DNA of 39,109 nucleotides from an uncultured Actinomycetes bacterium. GTDB taxonomy: Bacteria > Actinomycetota > Acidimicrobiia > Acidimicrobiales > RAAP-2. Positions 23,791 to 32,423 of the stretch are shown here, in pieces. The notes beneath the pieces were generated by a model. It searched no databases. It was not told the DNA's origin and was given only the letters and a program-made list of their open reading frames with translations. Each line of letters begins with the position of its first letter. Within the stretch, counting starts at the first letter, position 1. Position numbers and translations under genes: made by a program. Location: positions 1 to 39,109 of the forward strand of contig CAIQGE010000016.1 in the NCBI GenBank assembly GCA_903871335.1. Direction: 5' to 3'.

Positions 23791-24299
23791 CCCGAGGCCT
23801 CGTGGCCCTCGTGATATGCACCGTGATGTTGGTGGCGGTGCAGATCACGATCATTTCTCCCTTACGCATCGCGGGAGTGGTCGTCATGCTGGTGTGGCTG
23901 TGGCCCGTGTCGCTCGCCCTCACGGGACGCACCGTGGTGTCGGTGGGTGCGGGATTCGTGACGGGTCTTCTCTTCGACACCCATAGCCTCACCCCCTTTG
24001 GTCTCACCGGCGTCGTCGGCGTACTCCTCGCCCTGGCGGCCGCGCAACTGGGCCGCGAGGGGGTCGGCGACCTCGACGCCGCCGCGTGGTGGGTCACCCC
24101 CGCTCTCGCCTCCGCCGCGGGTTTCTCGGCACCCTTGATATTCATTATTTTGGGCTTCCTGACCGGTCACACCACTCTTTGGCGTGGGAATCTGGGAGTC
24201 ATGATGGTCGTGAACGCCGTAGCGTTCTTCGTCCTGGCCCGCCCCCTCACGCGTCTCGCGCAACGGGTGGCGGAGTCCGGTGGCTGGAGTCGCACGTGA
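23787..24299 (+). CDS. mreD: Rod-shape-determining membrane protein MreD
   Basis: 170 residues with five hydrophobic segments (LVALVICTVMLVAVQITII; IAGVVVMLVWLWPVSLAL; VGAGFVTGLLFD; LTGVVGVLLALAAAQL; MVVNAVAFFVLARPL). The conserved GxxxGLLFD block, typical of MreD, is visible at residues 53-64. It starts at a GTG whose last two bases are part of the mreC stop and ends in a GTGA overlap with the PBP2 gene. MreD is part of the elongasome and is identified largely by position and topology because the family is poorly conserved. Confidence 0.88.
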   Translation: MTRGLVALVICTVMLVAVQITIISPLRIAGVVVMLVWLWPVSLALTGRTVVSVGAGFVTGLLFDTHSLTPFGLTGVVGVLLALAAAQLGREGVGDLDAAAWWVTPALASAAGFSAPLIFIILGFLTGHTTLWRGNLGVMMVVNAVAFFVLARPLTRLAQRVAESGGWSRT

Positions 24300-26419
24300 G
24301 TCGTAATTGGCGGGAACGTCCGGCGGGCCGTCGTTTCTCGCGCTGGTGGCGACCCTGGTATTCCCTGCGGCCGTCCCGGGGGGCGGGAACGCGCATCAAC
24401 GAGCCGAAGTCGGTGGGTCTGCGCGATCTCGTGGCCGCGCCGTCGGACGTCACGGCTCGGCCCGAGGTGCGCTGGCGCGTCGTGGGCCTCTTATTCGCGG
24501 TCCTGCTCGCCGTCGTGGTTGTGCGGCTCTTCTTCCTGCAGGTCGTGGAGCACGCGGCCGCGGTGACCGTGGTCGAGCAGAATTCCCTGCGCGTGTCGAC
24601 GATCGCCGCCACGCGCGGCGAGATCGTGGACCGCAACGGCACGGTGCTCGTGGGCAACGTGCAATCGGTGCAACTCCAGATCTCTCGACAACAAGCGCAC
24701 CTCGACCCGCCCGTGGTGGGCGCCCTGTCATCGCTCACGGGTCTCAGCGTGGCGGACATCTACTCACTGGTTAAAAACGAGCAGTATGAACCGTATCAAC
24801 CGGTGCCCATCCTGACGAACACGCCGCCCAACATCATCCAATTCGTCTCGCTGCACCCCGAGGAGTTCCCGGGCGTGTCGTTGGTCAAGGTCTCCACTCG
24901 TGTCTATCCGCACGGCGGAGCCCTGTCGCCCCACGTCCTCGGTTACGTCGGCCCCATCACCGGGACCGAAATCGCCGAACACCCCGGTCAGGGATACGTG
25001 ACCAACTCGACCTACGGTCAAAACGGCGTGGAGATGTTCTACGAGAACTTCCTGCGTGGTCACGACGGCACCGAAACGCTGCGCGTGAACGCGTCGGGCA
25101 GCGTCATTGGGACGTCCAACGTGGTGCAGCCCAAGGTCGGGGACACCGTGGTTCTCAACACCGACGCCGGACTGCAGACCGCCCTCGACCAGGCGCTCGC
25201 GGCCGGTATTCAGCGCGTACGCACGCATGTCGACCCCCGCAGTGGAAAGTTTCCGCCCGCGCCCAGCGGGGCGGCGCTCGTGATGAACGTCCACACCGGG
25301 GCGATTGTCGCGATGTCGAGCTACCCGAGTTACAACCTGAACGCCTTCACCGGTGGCCTGTCCAATCGCCAGTTCGCGGCGCTCGAGGCCAATGGGGCCT
25401 TTAACAATTACGCGATTCAGGGCCAGTACACGCCGGGCAGTACGTTCAAGTTGATTACCGCGACCGCCCAACTGCAAACGGGCATCCTGCCGGCCAACCG
25501 GTACCTCAACGACTCGGGAACCTTTGTCGTGCCGGGATGTCTCAAGGGAACGAACCACGGCTGTGTCTTCCACGACGACGAGACCTCGGGTACGGGACTC
25601 ATCAATCTTCCCTTGGCCATTACGAGGTCGTCGGACTACTACTTCTATAACCTCGGCTACCTCTTCTGGTCCGATACGTCGCGCTACGGCGAGACACCAA
25701 TTCAGAACGTGGGCAATGAATACGGACTAGGCCAGTACACCCAAGTGGACCTGCCGTACGAGAACGTCGGACGCATCGACTCACCCGCCGTGCGACAACA
25801 ACTACACGCCCAAGCGCCGAAGGCCTTCCCCAATTCGTCGTGGTACACGGGTGACAACGTCGAGATGGCCTTCGGGCAAGGGGCGACCGCCATCACGCCG
25901 ATCGAACTCGCTCAGGCCTACGCCACCTTCGCCAACGGGGGAACCCGCTACGCCCCTGAAGTGGCGGCCGCCGTTCTGTCGGCGTCCGGCAAGGTCATTG
26001 AGAACTATCAGCCGCACGTTCTCGGACACGTGTCGCTGCCGCCCAGCGTGCGCAACCCCATTCTCCAGGGACTCGTCGGCGTCGTCAACGATCAGTCCGG
26101 CACGGCGTATCAGCCCTTCCACCAGTACGCGAATTTCAACCTCAACTCCTACGTCATTGCCGGCAAGACCGGTACGGCCTCCAATCAGGCCCATCAGGAA
26201 CCGAATTCCTGGTTCGTGGGTTTCGGGCCGGCTTCGAGTCCGCAGTACGTGGTGCTCTGCGTGATTGGTCAAGGTGGTTATGGAGCGAACGGTGCGGCGC
26301 CAGTGGTCGCGCAGACGTTCAACTACCTCGTGGCGCATCCGCTGAAGAACATCAACCTCGCCGCCGTGCACGCCACGACGCAGGCCCTACCAGCGACATC
26401 GACTCGCGGGGCGCTCTAG
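24296..26419 (+). CDS. mrdA: Penicillin-binding protein 2, elongasome transpeptidase
   Basis: 707 residues from the GTG at 24296 (GTGA overlap with mreD). A basic cytoplasmic tail (RPAGRRFSRWWRPWYSLRPS) and one membrane span (VGLLFAVLLAVVVVRLFFLQVV) precede the PBP dimerisation domain (ATRGEIVDRNGTVL). The transpeptidase domain has SxxK nucleophile Ser382 with Lys385 (GSTFKLITA), the second motif SSDYY (Asp where Asn is more usual) and KTGTAS with Lys624. It cross-links lateral peptidoglycan and is the target of mecillinam-type beta-lactams. The usual partner rodA is absent from its normal place next to mrdA; the next 413 nt hold no obvious gene. Confidence 0.96.
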   Translation: MSRNWRERPAGRRFSRWWRPWYSLRPSRGAGTRINEPKSVGLRDLVAAPSDVTARPEVRWRVVGLLFAVLLAVVVVRLFFLQVVEHAAAVTVVEQNSLRVSTIAATRGEIVDRNGTVLVGNVQSVQLQISRQQAHLDPPVVGALSSLTGLSVADIYSLVKNEQYEPYQPVPILTNTPPNIIQFVSLHPEEFPGVSLVKVSTRVYPHGGALSPHVLGYVGPITGTEIAEHPGQGYVTNSTYGQNGVEMFYENFLRGHDGTETLRVNASGSVIGTSNVVQPKVGDTVVLNTDAGLQTALDQALAAGIQRVRTHVDPRSGKFPPAPSGAALVMNVHTGAIVAMSSYPSYNLNAFTGGLSNRQFAALEANGAFNNYAIQGQYTPGSTFKLITATAQLQTGILPANRYLNDSGTFVVPGCLKGTNHGCVFHDDETSGTGLINLPLAITRSSDYYFYNLGYLFWSDTSRYGETPIQNVGNEYGLGQYTQVDLPYENVGRIDSPAVRQQLHAQAPKAFPNSSWYTGDNVEMAFGQGATAITPIELAQAYATFANGGTRYAPEVAAAVLSASGKVIENYQPHVLGHVSLPPSVRNPILQGLVGVVNDQSGTAYQPFHQYANFNLNSYVIAGKTGTASNQAHQEPNSWFVGFGPASSPQYVVLCVIGQGGYGANGAAPVVAQTFNYLVAHPLKNINLAAVHATTQALPATSTRGAL

Positions 26420-26832
26420 AAACGCCCTATCCGAGGAGTTTCGTCCATCTTCGGGTAGCCTGAAGTCGTTGGGAGTCGGTGGTGCCGCGATGCGGAACCT
26501 CGATTCATAGAACAGGCCCCGGCCCCGCCGGTCGGCAGCGAGCGCAAGGGACGATGTGATCGGGAGAATTCGATCGAAAATCGCTTCGTGGCTCCATCCT
26601 GCGACCACCAACGATCTCTCTGAAGCCCCCCGCGGGCCTCGCGGCACCGACGCCGTTGCAGAGGCGCACTATCTCGATCACCCGTCGTGTGTCGGCCAGG
26701 AGGCCGATGATCACACGATTCACCTATCCGTTTGCCGATTCTCCGCGCGCGTCGCGCGCGTTGACGTCGGCCCTGTTCCGCCGGGACCTCTGGTACCGCG
26801 GAGCGAACTGAAGCACGCAAGGAGCACCCGTC
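26420..26832. other. Intergenic region before RNase E/G
   Basis: 413 nt with no gene I can support. Candidate contents: a 34-codon frame from the ATG at 26707 (begins MITRFTYPFADSP, ends DLWYRGAN, stop at 26809-26811), three bases after an AGGAGG; a GC palindrome (CGCGCGCG-T-CGCGCGCG) near 26745-26761; and a ribosome-binding AAGGAG just before the RNase start. RNase E/G messages commonly carry long regulated leaders, so a structured 5' leader is plausible. Confidence 0.4.
26707..26811 (+). CDS. Possible 34-residue leader peptide upstream of RNase E/G
   Basis: ATG at 26707 follows AGGAGG with only three bases between, a short spacing. The 34 codons have composition similar to the neighbouring genes and end 21 bases before the RNase start. 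The peptide is basic and aromatic-rich (FTYPF, LFRRDLWYRG). Could be an uORF that influences translation of the RNase gene, or chance. No family recognised. Confidence 0.25.
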   Translation: MITRFTYPFADSPRASRALTSALFRRDLWYRGAN

Positions 26833-28485
26833 ATGAACGACGAGACCCCGCCCACCGATACCTCATCCAGCGCCCCGCGCATTGGTGATACCCGACCCGC
26901 GCCGCAAATAGGAGACACCCGCCCGGCCACACCCGCCGCGGAAGCCTCACCGTCGACGCCCAAGACCGGTAATCGCCGTCGTCGCGGGGGCCGTGGTCGT
27001 GGGGGACAGGGCGGCCAGAACCGCCAGGGACAAGGTCAGGGACAAACGCAGGGTCAGAACGTCCCGAACGCAGCCGCGAACGGTGGCTCGTCGCGAGGTG
27101 CGAATGCGCAGCGCACCAATGCGCCGAAGTCTGCTGACGCCCCCGTCGAGGCCTCCGCTCCCGAGTCCGCCGAGCGCCGCAAGGGTCGCCGTCGCGGTGC
27201 CGATCGCACCAGTCGCGCGCAGGGTCGTTACCTGATGTGCGTCCACGGAACCCCGGACGCCACCCACATCGCCACCCTGGAGGGTCGTTCACTCGTCGAG
27301 TACACCGTCGCCAAAGCGGCGGACGAGACCAATCAGATCGACGGGAACATTTACGTCGGTCGCATTCAGAATGTTCTGCCCGGTATGGAACTCGCGTTCG
27401 TTGACATCGGCATTCCAAAGAACGCCGTTCTCTACCGGGGCGACGTCACCTTCGACAGCGACGAAGTCGAGGGTCGACCCACCAATGACAAGCGCATCGA
27501 GCAAATGCTGAAGGGTGGACAGACGATTCTCTGTCAGGTCACCAAGAACGCCATTGGTGCCAAGGGAGCTCGCCTCACTCAGGAAGTCTCGATCCCCGGC
27601 CGTTTCGCCGTCCTCGTCCCGAATTCCTCCACTATCGGTATCTCTAAGCGTCTGCCCGACGGCGAGCGTCGTCGTTTGCGCAAGATCATTGATGACATCA
27701 AGCCTGGTCGCCACGGACTCATTGTTCGCACGGCCGCGGAGGGCGTGTCTGCCGACGACCTCACCCGCGACATCACCTCGCTCGTTGCCAAGTGGGACGC
27801 GATCGAGGCCGAGGTGGCCAAGTCCAACCAGCCCCGTCTCGTCTACCGCGATCTCGACCTCGCGGTGCGGGTGCTGCGCGAAGAACTGAACGACGACTAC
27901 CGCGGCGTGATCATTGACGACAAGGCGTTATTCGAAAAAGTGCGCGAATACGTGCTCGCGGTGAACCCCGAACTCGCCGACCGTATTGAGTATTACGACC
28001 GCGCCAGTGAGGAATTGCCGCTGTTCGAGCGCTACTTCGTCCACGAGCAGTTGCACCGTGCGCTCGATCGCAAGGTATTCCTGCCCTCGGGTGGTTCACT
28101 CATCATTGAGCGCACCGAGGCCCTCACGGTCGTCGACGTCAATACGGGTAAGAACGTCGGGACCACGAACCTCGAAGAAACCGTCTTTCGCAACAATCTC
28201 GAAGCGGCCGAGGAAGTGGCTCGCCAGCTGCGTTTGCGCGATATTGGCGGCATCATCGTGATCGACTTCATCGACATGGAATCAAAGACCAACCGAGACG
28301 CGGTGGCCTCGGCGCTGCGTCAGGCTCTCTCCCGTGACAAGACGCGCACGCAGGTATTTGACATCTCCGAACTCGGACTCGTGGAAATGACCCGAAAGCG
28401 CGTAAATGAAGGACTTCTCGAGTCCGTCAGTTCCGTGTGCTCGGTCTGCGACGGCCGTGGATTCATACTTTCCACGGGTCTGTGA
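26833..28485 (+). CDS. rne: Ribonuclease E/G
   Basis: 550 residues. The first about 130 residues are a low-complexity, Gly/Arg/Gln-rich disordered extension (RRRRGGRGRGGQGGQNRQ), as in actinobacterial RNase E with an N-terminal tail. The catalytic core starts near 130: S1 domain (IYVGRIQNVLPGMELAFVDI), RNase H/5'-sensor region, and catalytic aspartates Asp435 (VVDVNTGK) and Asp478/481 in VIDFIDMESK. The Zn-link is CSVCDG (Cys536, Cys539), near the very C-terminus, so there is no long C-terminal scaffold tail. It initiates decay of mRNA and processing of rRNA and tRNA. Located directly before rplU-rpmA, as in many actinobacteria. Confidence 0.95.
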   Translation: MNDETPPTDTSSSAPRIGDTRPAPQIGDTRPATPAAEASPSTPKTGNRRRRGGRGRGGQGGQNRQGQGQGQTQGQNVPNAAANGGSSRGANAQRTNAPKSADAPVEASAPESAERRKGRRRGADRTSRAQGRYLMCVHGTPDATHIATLEGRSLVEYTVAKAADETNQIDGNIYVGRIQNVLPGMELAFVDIGIPKNAVLYRGDVTFDSDEVEGRPTNDKRIEQMLKGGQTILCQVTKNAIGAKGARLTQEVSIPGRFAVLVPNSSTIGISKRLPDGERRRLRKIIDDIKPGRHGLIVRTAAEGVSADDLTRDITSLVAKWDAIEAEVAKSNQPRLVYRDLDLAVRVLREELNDDYRGVIIDDKALFEKVREYVLAVNPELADRIEYYDRASEELPLFERYFVHEQLHRALDRKVFLPSGGSLIIERTEALTVVDVNTGKNVGTTNLEETVFRNNLEAAEEVARQLRLRDIGGIIVIDFIDMESKTNRDAVASALRQALSRDKTRTQVFDISELGLVEMTRKRVNEGLLESVSSVCSVCDGRGFILSTGL

Positions 28486-28515
28486 TCTCTGGCCCACCAC
28501 GTGGGCGAAGTCGGC

Positions 28516-28521
28516 TAAGAT
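28516..28521 (+). promoter_or_regulatory. -10 box of rplU
   Basis: TAAGAT lies nine bases before the rplU ATG with no Shine-Dalgarno sequence between (AGTCCACCT). A leaderless transcript for the L21-L27 operon is predicted. Confidence 0.55.
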
Positions 28522-28530
28522 AGTCCACCT

Positions 28531-28842
28531 ATGTACGCCGTTATCCGCACTGGAACATCCCAAGAGCGCGTCACCGAGGGCCAAGTCCTTCGCGTTGACC
28601 TGCGCAAAGAAGAAGTGGGTGCCGCGGTGGAATTCGTGCCCGTCCTGCTCGTCGATGGGGACACCGTCCTCTACGGCCCGAATCTGAAGGGTGCCTCCGT
28701 CACCGCGAAGGTTCTGGGTGAAGAGAAAGGCCCGAAGATCCGTGGTCTCACCTACAAGGCCAAGGCCAACCAGCGCAAGCGTTGGGGTCACCGCCAGCAC
28801 TACTCGACCGTCGAAATCACCAAGATTTCGGCCAAGGCGTAA
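28531..28842 (+). CDS. rplU: Ribosomal protein L21 (bL21)
   Basis: 103 residues, normal size. Family hallmarks are [18 protein letters not shown] at the N-terminus, the [10 protein letters not shown] and [13 protein letters not shown] blocks, and the C-terminal basic signature [19 protein letters not shown]. It binds 23S rRNA and lies at the exit side of the large subunit. It is followed after nine bases by rpmA; the two are a single transcription unit. Confidence 0.97.
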   Translation: MYAVIRTGTSQERVTEGQVLRVDLRKEEVGAAVEFVPVLLVDGDTVLYGPNLKGASVTAKVLGEEKGPKIRGLTYKAKANQRKRWGHRQHYSTVEITKISAKA

Positions 28843-28851
28843 GGAAACAGC

Positions 28852-29103
28852 ATGTCAAAGACGAAAGGTGGCGGTTCTACTAGGAACGGTCGTGACTCCA
28901 ACGCGCAGCGTCTCGGTGTCAAGACTTTCGACGGAACCGCAGTAAAGACTGGCAGCATCCTCGTCCGCCAGCGCGGCACGCGCTTTCACCCGGGTCGCAA
29001 CGTCGGCATCGGCAAGGACGACACGCTGTTCGCGCTCGCCGAGGGAACCGTGAAGTTTGGTTTCCGCGGCGGTCGGAAGCTCGTTGACGTTCTCGTCGAC
29101 TAA
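28852..29103 (+). CDS. rpmA: Ribosomal protein L27 (bL27)
   Basis: 83 residues. Typical sequence: [28 protein letters not shown], then [35 protein letters not shown]. The N-terminal tail approaches the peptidyl-transferase centre. An AAGGAAA site precedes the ATG. The gene is closed by a strong bidirectional hairpin shared with the convergent HU gene. Confidence 0.97.
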   Translation: MSKTKGGGSTRNGRDSNAQRLGVKTFDGTAVKTGSILVRQRGTRFHPGRNVGIGKDDTLFALAEGTVKFGFRGGRKLVDVLVD

Positions 29104-29118
29104 AGCTTTCCTCCTGAA

Positions 29119-29162
29119 AAAGAAGAATCCCCCGGGGCGCGAGCCCCGGGGGATTCTTCTTT
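29119..29162. terminator. Bidirectional terminator between rpmA and the HU gene
   Basis: A 20-bp perfect stem (29119-29138 with 29143-29162) with a 4-base loop, ending in an A-run and a T-run. It serves the converging rpmA and HU genes. Confidence 0.93.
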
Positions 29163-29175
29163 GTCGACGAGTCGA

Positions 29176-29451
29176 CTAGCCCTTGACGGCCTTTTTGAAG
29201 GCGGCACCAATGCTGACCTTCGGTGCCTTGGAGGCCTTGACCTGAATCGGCTCACCGGTCTGCGGGTTGCGGGCGGTGCGGGCCTTGCGGTCCACGCGCT
29301 CGAAGGACACGAAGCCCGTGATGACGACCTTCTCACCCTTGGACACGTTCGTGACGACGGTGTCTTCGAGGGCCGCGATGATTTCGTTCACCGTGCTCTT
29401 CGTGGCACCGGTCTTTGCGGCGATTGCTTCTACCAACTCGGTCTTGTTCAC
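29176..29451 (-). CDS. hup: HU-family DNA-binding protein
   Basis: 91 residues, the standard short HU (no Lys/Ala-rich tail of the mycobacterial/streptomycete HupB type). Dimerising helices read MNKTELVEAIAAKTGATKST; the DNA-intercalating beta-arm is ARTARNPQTGEPIQVKASK, with the invariant proline in RNPQTGE. The GTG start has AGGAG at good spacing. HU bends DNA and organises the nucleoid. It is transcribed leftward, convergent with rpmA and divergent from the aminotransferase gene. Confidence 0.95.
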   Translation of the reverse strand: MNKTELVEAIAAKTGATKSTVNEIIAALEDTVVTNVSKGEKVVITGFVSFERVDRKARTARNPQTGEPIQVKASKAPKVSIGAAFKKAVKG

Positions 29452-29658
29452 CGGTCGACTCCTAACTCTTCGTTGTTTTGGACCGGGAGAGTTCCCAGCC
29501 GCCGGAAGTATCTTTATCGCACTTTGCTAGAAAATTGGGGATTTTCGGGCACTTCTTGGAAATCGGAGCCCAAAAATCGGGCAAAATCCCTCATCAGGTC
29601 GTTTTTCGGAGCGAGGACGGGCTTTGGGGGTACTTGACGGCCCTTCTACGATCATTTC
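29452..29658. promoter_or_regulatory. Divergent control region between HU and the aminotransferase gene
   Basis: 207 bp, notably AT-rich for this genome. It contains GGGATTTT (29538-29545) and its inverted copy AAAATCCC (29583-29590), with a smaller GCCC/GGGC pair inside (29568-29582). For the rightward gene, TACGAT (29647-29652) is six bases before the GTG, suggesting leaderless initiation. For HU, a GATAAAGATA stretch (29508-29517 on the minus strand) is a plausible -10. Confidence 0.5.
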
Positions 29659-31023
29659 GTGCGTCATCCTGACCCTTCCACCGTGTGCGCCCTGTTAGAG
29701 CGCGAAGAGGCCCGCTACGCCGCAGAGCACCCCACGTCGCGGGCCCTGTACGAATCCGGCGACCACCTGTTCGGGCGTGTCCCGATGACGTGGATGAATA
29801 AGTGGTCCGGCGGCTTCCCCCTGGGCTTTGCGGGCGCGTTCGGAGCCGAGGTGACCGATCTCGACGGGCACGTGCTCGTGGACTTCGCCCTCGGGGACAC
29901 CGGGGCAATGGCCGGGCATTCACCCGACGCCCTCCGCGAGGCTCTCATGCAGCGCGTCGGGGTTCTCGGTGGTGTCACCACCATGATGCCGACGGAGGAC
30001 GGCGTATGGGTGGCCAATGAACTGTCGCGACGATTCGGGATGGCGCGCTGGTCCTTCTCGTTGTCCGCGACCGACGCCAACCGGTGGCTCTTGCGTTTGG
30101 CCCGTCTCGCGACGAATCGGCCGAAGATTCTCGTCTTCTCGTACTCGTATCACGGCAGTGTCGACGAGACCTTCGTCGTGGCGACGCCCGACGGCCGCCC
30201 TCGTTCGCGTCCCGGCAATGTGGCGCCCGCCGTTGATCCGACCACGACCACGCGAGTCGTGGAGTTCAATGACCTGGACGCGTTGGCGGCTGCTCTCTCC
30301 CACCGCGACGTGGCGTGTGTGCTCATGGAGCCCGCCATGACCAATATCGGCATCGTGTTACCGGACGACGGCTATCTCGCGGCCGTTCGCGCCGTGTGTG
30401 ACGACACCGACACGCTGCTCGTCTTTGACGAGACGCACACGTTCTCCGCCGGACCGGGCGGCGCCACCACGTTCTACGGCGTCGTTCCCGACGCGGTCAC
30501 GATCGGTAAGTCTCTCGGTGGTGGGGTGCCCTGCGGCGCGTATGGGCTCAGCGAGGAACTCGCCGAACGCGTGCTGGGGCGCGTTGGAGACGGCGCGGAC
30601 ATCGTGGACGTGGGCGGCGTGGGAGGGACCTTGGCCGGCAACGCGCTGTCGCTCGCGGCCATGCGGGCGGTGTTGTCCGAGGTCCTCACCGACGAGGCTT
30701 TTTCCGCGATGATCACGCTAGCCACCCAGTTCGCGGGCGACCTCGAACGCGCTTTTGTCGACTACGACCTGCCGTGGTCGGTCTCCCAACTCGGCGCTCG
30801 ATGCGAATACCGGTTCTCGCGTCCGGCGCCGCGCTCCGGTGGTGCCGCAGCGGCCGCGTCCGACGCCGCTCTCGAGGCCTATTTGCACCTGCACGCGCTG
30901 AACCGGGGCGTCATGATCACGCCATTTCACAACATGGCTCTCATGTGTCCCGCCACGACCGCGTCGCACGTCGCCGCCCACGACCGCGTGTTTCGTGAAG
31001 CGCTGGAGGATCTGCGGGCCTAG
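29659..31023 (+). CDS. Class-III PLP-dependent aminotransferase, glutamate-1-semialdehyde-aminomutase-like
   Basis: 454 residues. PLP-fold type I, class-III layout: the Schiff-base Lys284 in TIGKSLGGGVPCGAYG, and Asp in VFDETHTFS, which contacts the PLP ring nitrogen. The YSYHGS and CVLMEPAMTN blocks are also family-like. It most resembles the glutamate-1-semialdehyde aminomutase branch, but the usual NSGTEA motif that binds the cofactor phosphate reads LSATDANRW, so this is probably a divergent aminotransferase and not the haem-pathway enzyme. Substrate unknown. Start is a GTG, six bases after a TACGAT box and without a ribosome-binding site. It precedes obgE by a short gap. Confidence 0.8.
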   Translation: MRHPDPSTVCALLEREEARYAAEHPTSRALYESGDHLFGRVPMTWMNKWSGGFPLGFAGAFGAEVTDLDGHVLVDFALGDTGAMAGHSPDALREALMQRVGVLGGVTTMMPTEDGVWVANELSRRFGMARWSFSLSATDANRWLLRLARLATNRPKILVFSYSYHGSVDETFVVATPDGRPRSRPGNVAPAVDPTTTTRVVEFNDLDALAAALSHRDVACVLMEPAMTNIGIVLPDDGYLAAVRAVCDDTDTLLVFDETHTFSAGPGGATTFYGVVPDAVTIGKSLGGGVPCGAYGLSEELAERVLGRVGDGADIVDVGGVGGTLAGNALSLAAMRAVLSEVLTDEAFSAMITLATQFAGDLERAFVDYDLPWSVSQLGARCEYRFSRPAPRSGGAAAAASDAALEAYLHLHALNRGVMITPFHNMALMCPATTASHVAAHDRVFREALEDLRA

Positions 31024-31043
31024 GCCCCTGTGACCACGCCCCG

Positions 31044-31049
31044 TAGGAT
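31044..31049 (+). promoter_or_regulatory. -10 box of obgE
   Basis: TAGGAT lies six bases before the obgE ATG. The intervening bases TGGAGA could also serve as a very short Shine-Dalgarno site. Confidence 0.45.
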
Positions 31050-31055
31050 TGGAGA

Positions 31056-32423
31056 ATGTCCAACTTCGTCGATTCGGCCCAGCTGCACGCCAAGGCCGGT
31101 GACGGAGGTGCGGGGTGCGTCTCGTTCCGCCGCGAAGCCCACGTGGCCAAGGGTGGCCCCGACGGCGGTGACGGTGGTCGCGGGGGTGACGTGTGGCTCG
31201 TGGCCGACACCAATCAGGCGTCGCTGCTCGGCTTTAAGGACCACCCCTTTCGACGGGCGACCGACGGCCAGCACGGCACCTCCAAGCGTCAGCACGGTGC
31301 CCGTGGTACCGACGTCATCGTGACCGTGCCCGTGGGCACGGTGGTCAAGGACGCCGACGGCGAGATTCTCGTGGACATGTCGGGACCCGGGGACAAGTGG
31401 CTCGCCGCCGAAGGCGGCCTCGGGGGACAGGGGAACGCTCGCTTTCTCTCCAATCGCCGCCGCGCTCCGGCGTTCGCCGAACAGGGTGAGGTCGGCGCCG
31501 AACACTGGTTCAATCTGGAACTGAAGCTGAAGGCCGACGTCGCCCTCATCGGTTTTCCGAATGTGGGTAAGTCCACGTTGATCGCGCGCGTGTCCGCGGC
31601 GCGACCGAAGATCGCCGACTATCCCTTTACAACGCTCGTGCCGAACCTCGGTGTCGTTCGGGTGGGCTCGCGCGCGGGTCGACCCGGCGACGCCACCGAA
31701 TTCGTGATGGCCGACATCCCCGGACTCATCGAGGGCGCCGCGGAAGGTCGAGGTCTCGGTCACGACTTCTTGCGTCACGTCGAGCGGGCCCGAGTGCTCT
31801 GCGTTCTCATTGACACCGCCCCAACAGCGCTGCACGCACCCGACGAACAATTGGAGATTCTCCTGCGCGAACTCGGGGACTACCAGGCCGACCTCCTCGA
31901 CCGACCCCGCGTCGTTGTGGGTTCACGCGCCGATCTCGCAGAAGAGAGCCACGGCGTGGACTTTCCGATCTCGGCGGTCACCGGCGAAGGAATCGATACT
32001 CTGGTGAGCCAACTCGCGACTCTCGTCGCCCAGGCGCGCCGGGACGAACTCGCCGCGGTGGACCACGAGGTCGTGATCCACCGTCCCATTCCCGAAGAAG
32101 TCATCGTGGAGCGGGTGAACGAGAACACCTGGACCATCGAGGGTCGACCGGCCCTGCGCGCGGTGCGCTTCCAGGACTTGACTGACGATCAAGCCCTCGA
32201 CGAGGTCGTGCGACGTCTCAAGGCTCTCGGGGTCGACAAGATGCTGGCGCGCGCCGGGGTGCGCGACGGTGACGTCGTGACGTGCGGACAGCTCACCTTT
32301 GAGTGGTGGCGCGATCAGGGCGGGTCGGGACTCGACCGCGACCACCACCGCACCACGCGACGCGAGCGTCTCGCTCGCAGCGGTCGCCTCGATCTCGGGG
32401 ACGGGGACGATGACGACGACTGA
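31056..32423 (+). CDS. obgE: Obg-family GTPase
   Basis: 455 residues: Gly-rich Obg fold (1-158; GGPDGGDGGRGGDVW), G domain (about 159-320), C-terminal OCT domain. GTPase motifs: G1 GFPNVGKST (166-174), G2/switch YPFTTLVPNLG, G3 DIPG (220-223), G5 ISAVTGEG (305-312). The G4 motif, usually NKxD, reads SRAD (290-293) in VVVGSRADLAEE. Obg binds the large ribosomal subunit and ppGpp and is essential in most bacteria for ribosome assembly and stress control. An acidic tail (DGDDDDD) overlaps the proB start. Confidence 0.95.
   Translation: MSNFVDSAQLHAKAGDGGAGCVSFRREAHVAKGGPDGGDGGRGGDVWLVADTNQASLLGFKDHPFRRATDGQHGTSKRQHGARGTDVIVTVPVGTVVKDADGEILVDMSGPGDKWLAAEGGLGGQGNARFLSNRRRAPAFAEQGEVGAEHWFNLELKLKADVALIGFPNVGKSTLIARVSAARPKIADYPFTTLVPNLGVVRVGSRAGRPGDATEFVMADIPGLIEGAAEGRGLGHDFLRHVERARVLCVLIDTAPTALHAPDEQLEILLRELGDYQADLLDRPRVVVGSRADLAEESHGVDFPISAVTGEGIDTLVSQLATLVAQARRDELAAVDHEVVIHRPIPEEVIVERVNENTWTIEGRPALRAVRFQDLTDDQALDEVVRRLKALGVDKMLARAGVRDGDVVTCGQLTFEWWRDQGGSGLDRDHHRTTRRERLARSGRLDLGDGDDDDD

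Noticed and set aside
24086-24295. Upstream extension of PBP2 by 70 codons
   Set aside because: It lies inside mreD in another frame; the GTGA overlap at 24296 gives the expected family N-terminus.
26505-26723. 72-codon minus-strand frame in the PBP2-RNase gap
   Set aside because: No ribosome-binding site or recognisable motif, and composition is not coding-like. RNase P, tmRNA and SRP RNA signatures were also looked for in this gap and not seen.
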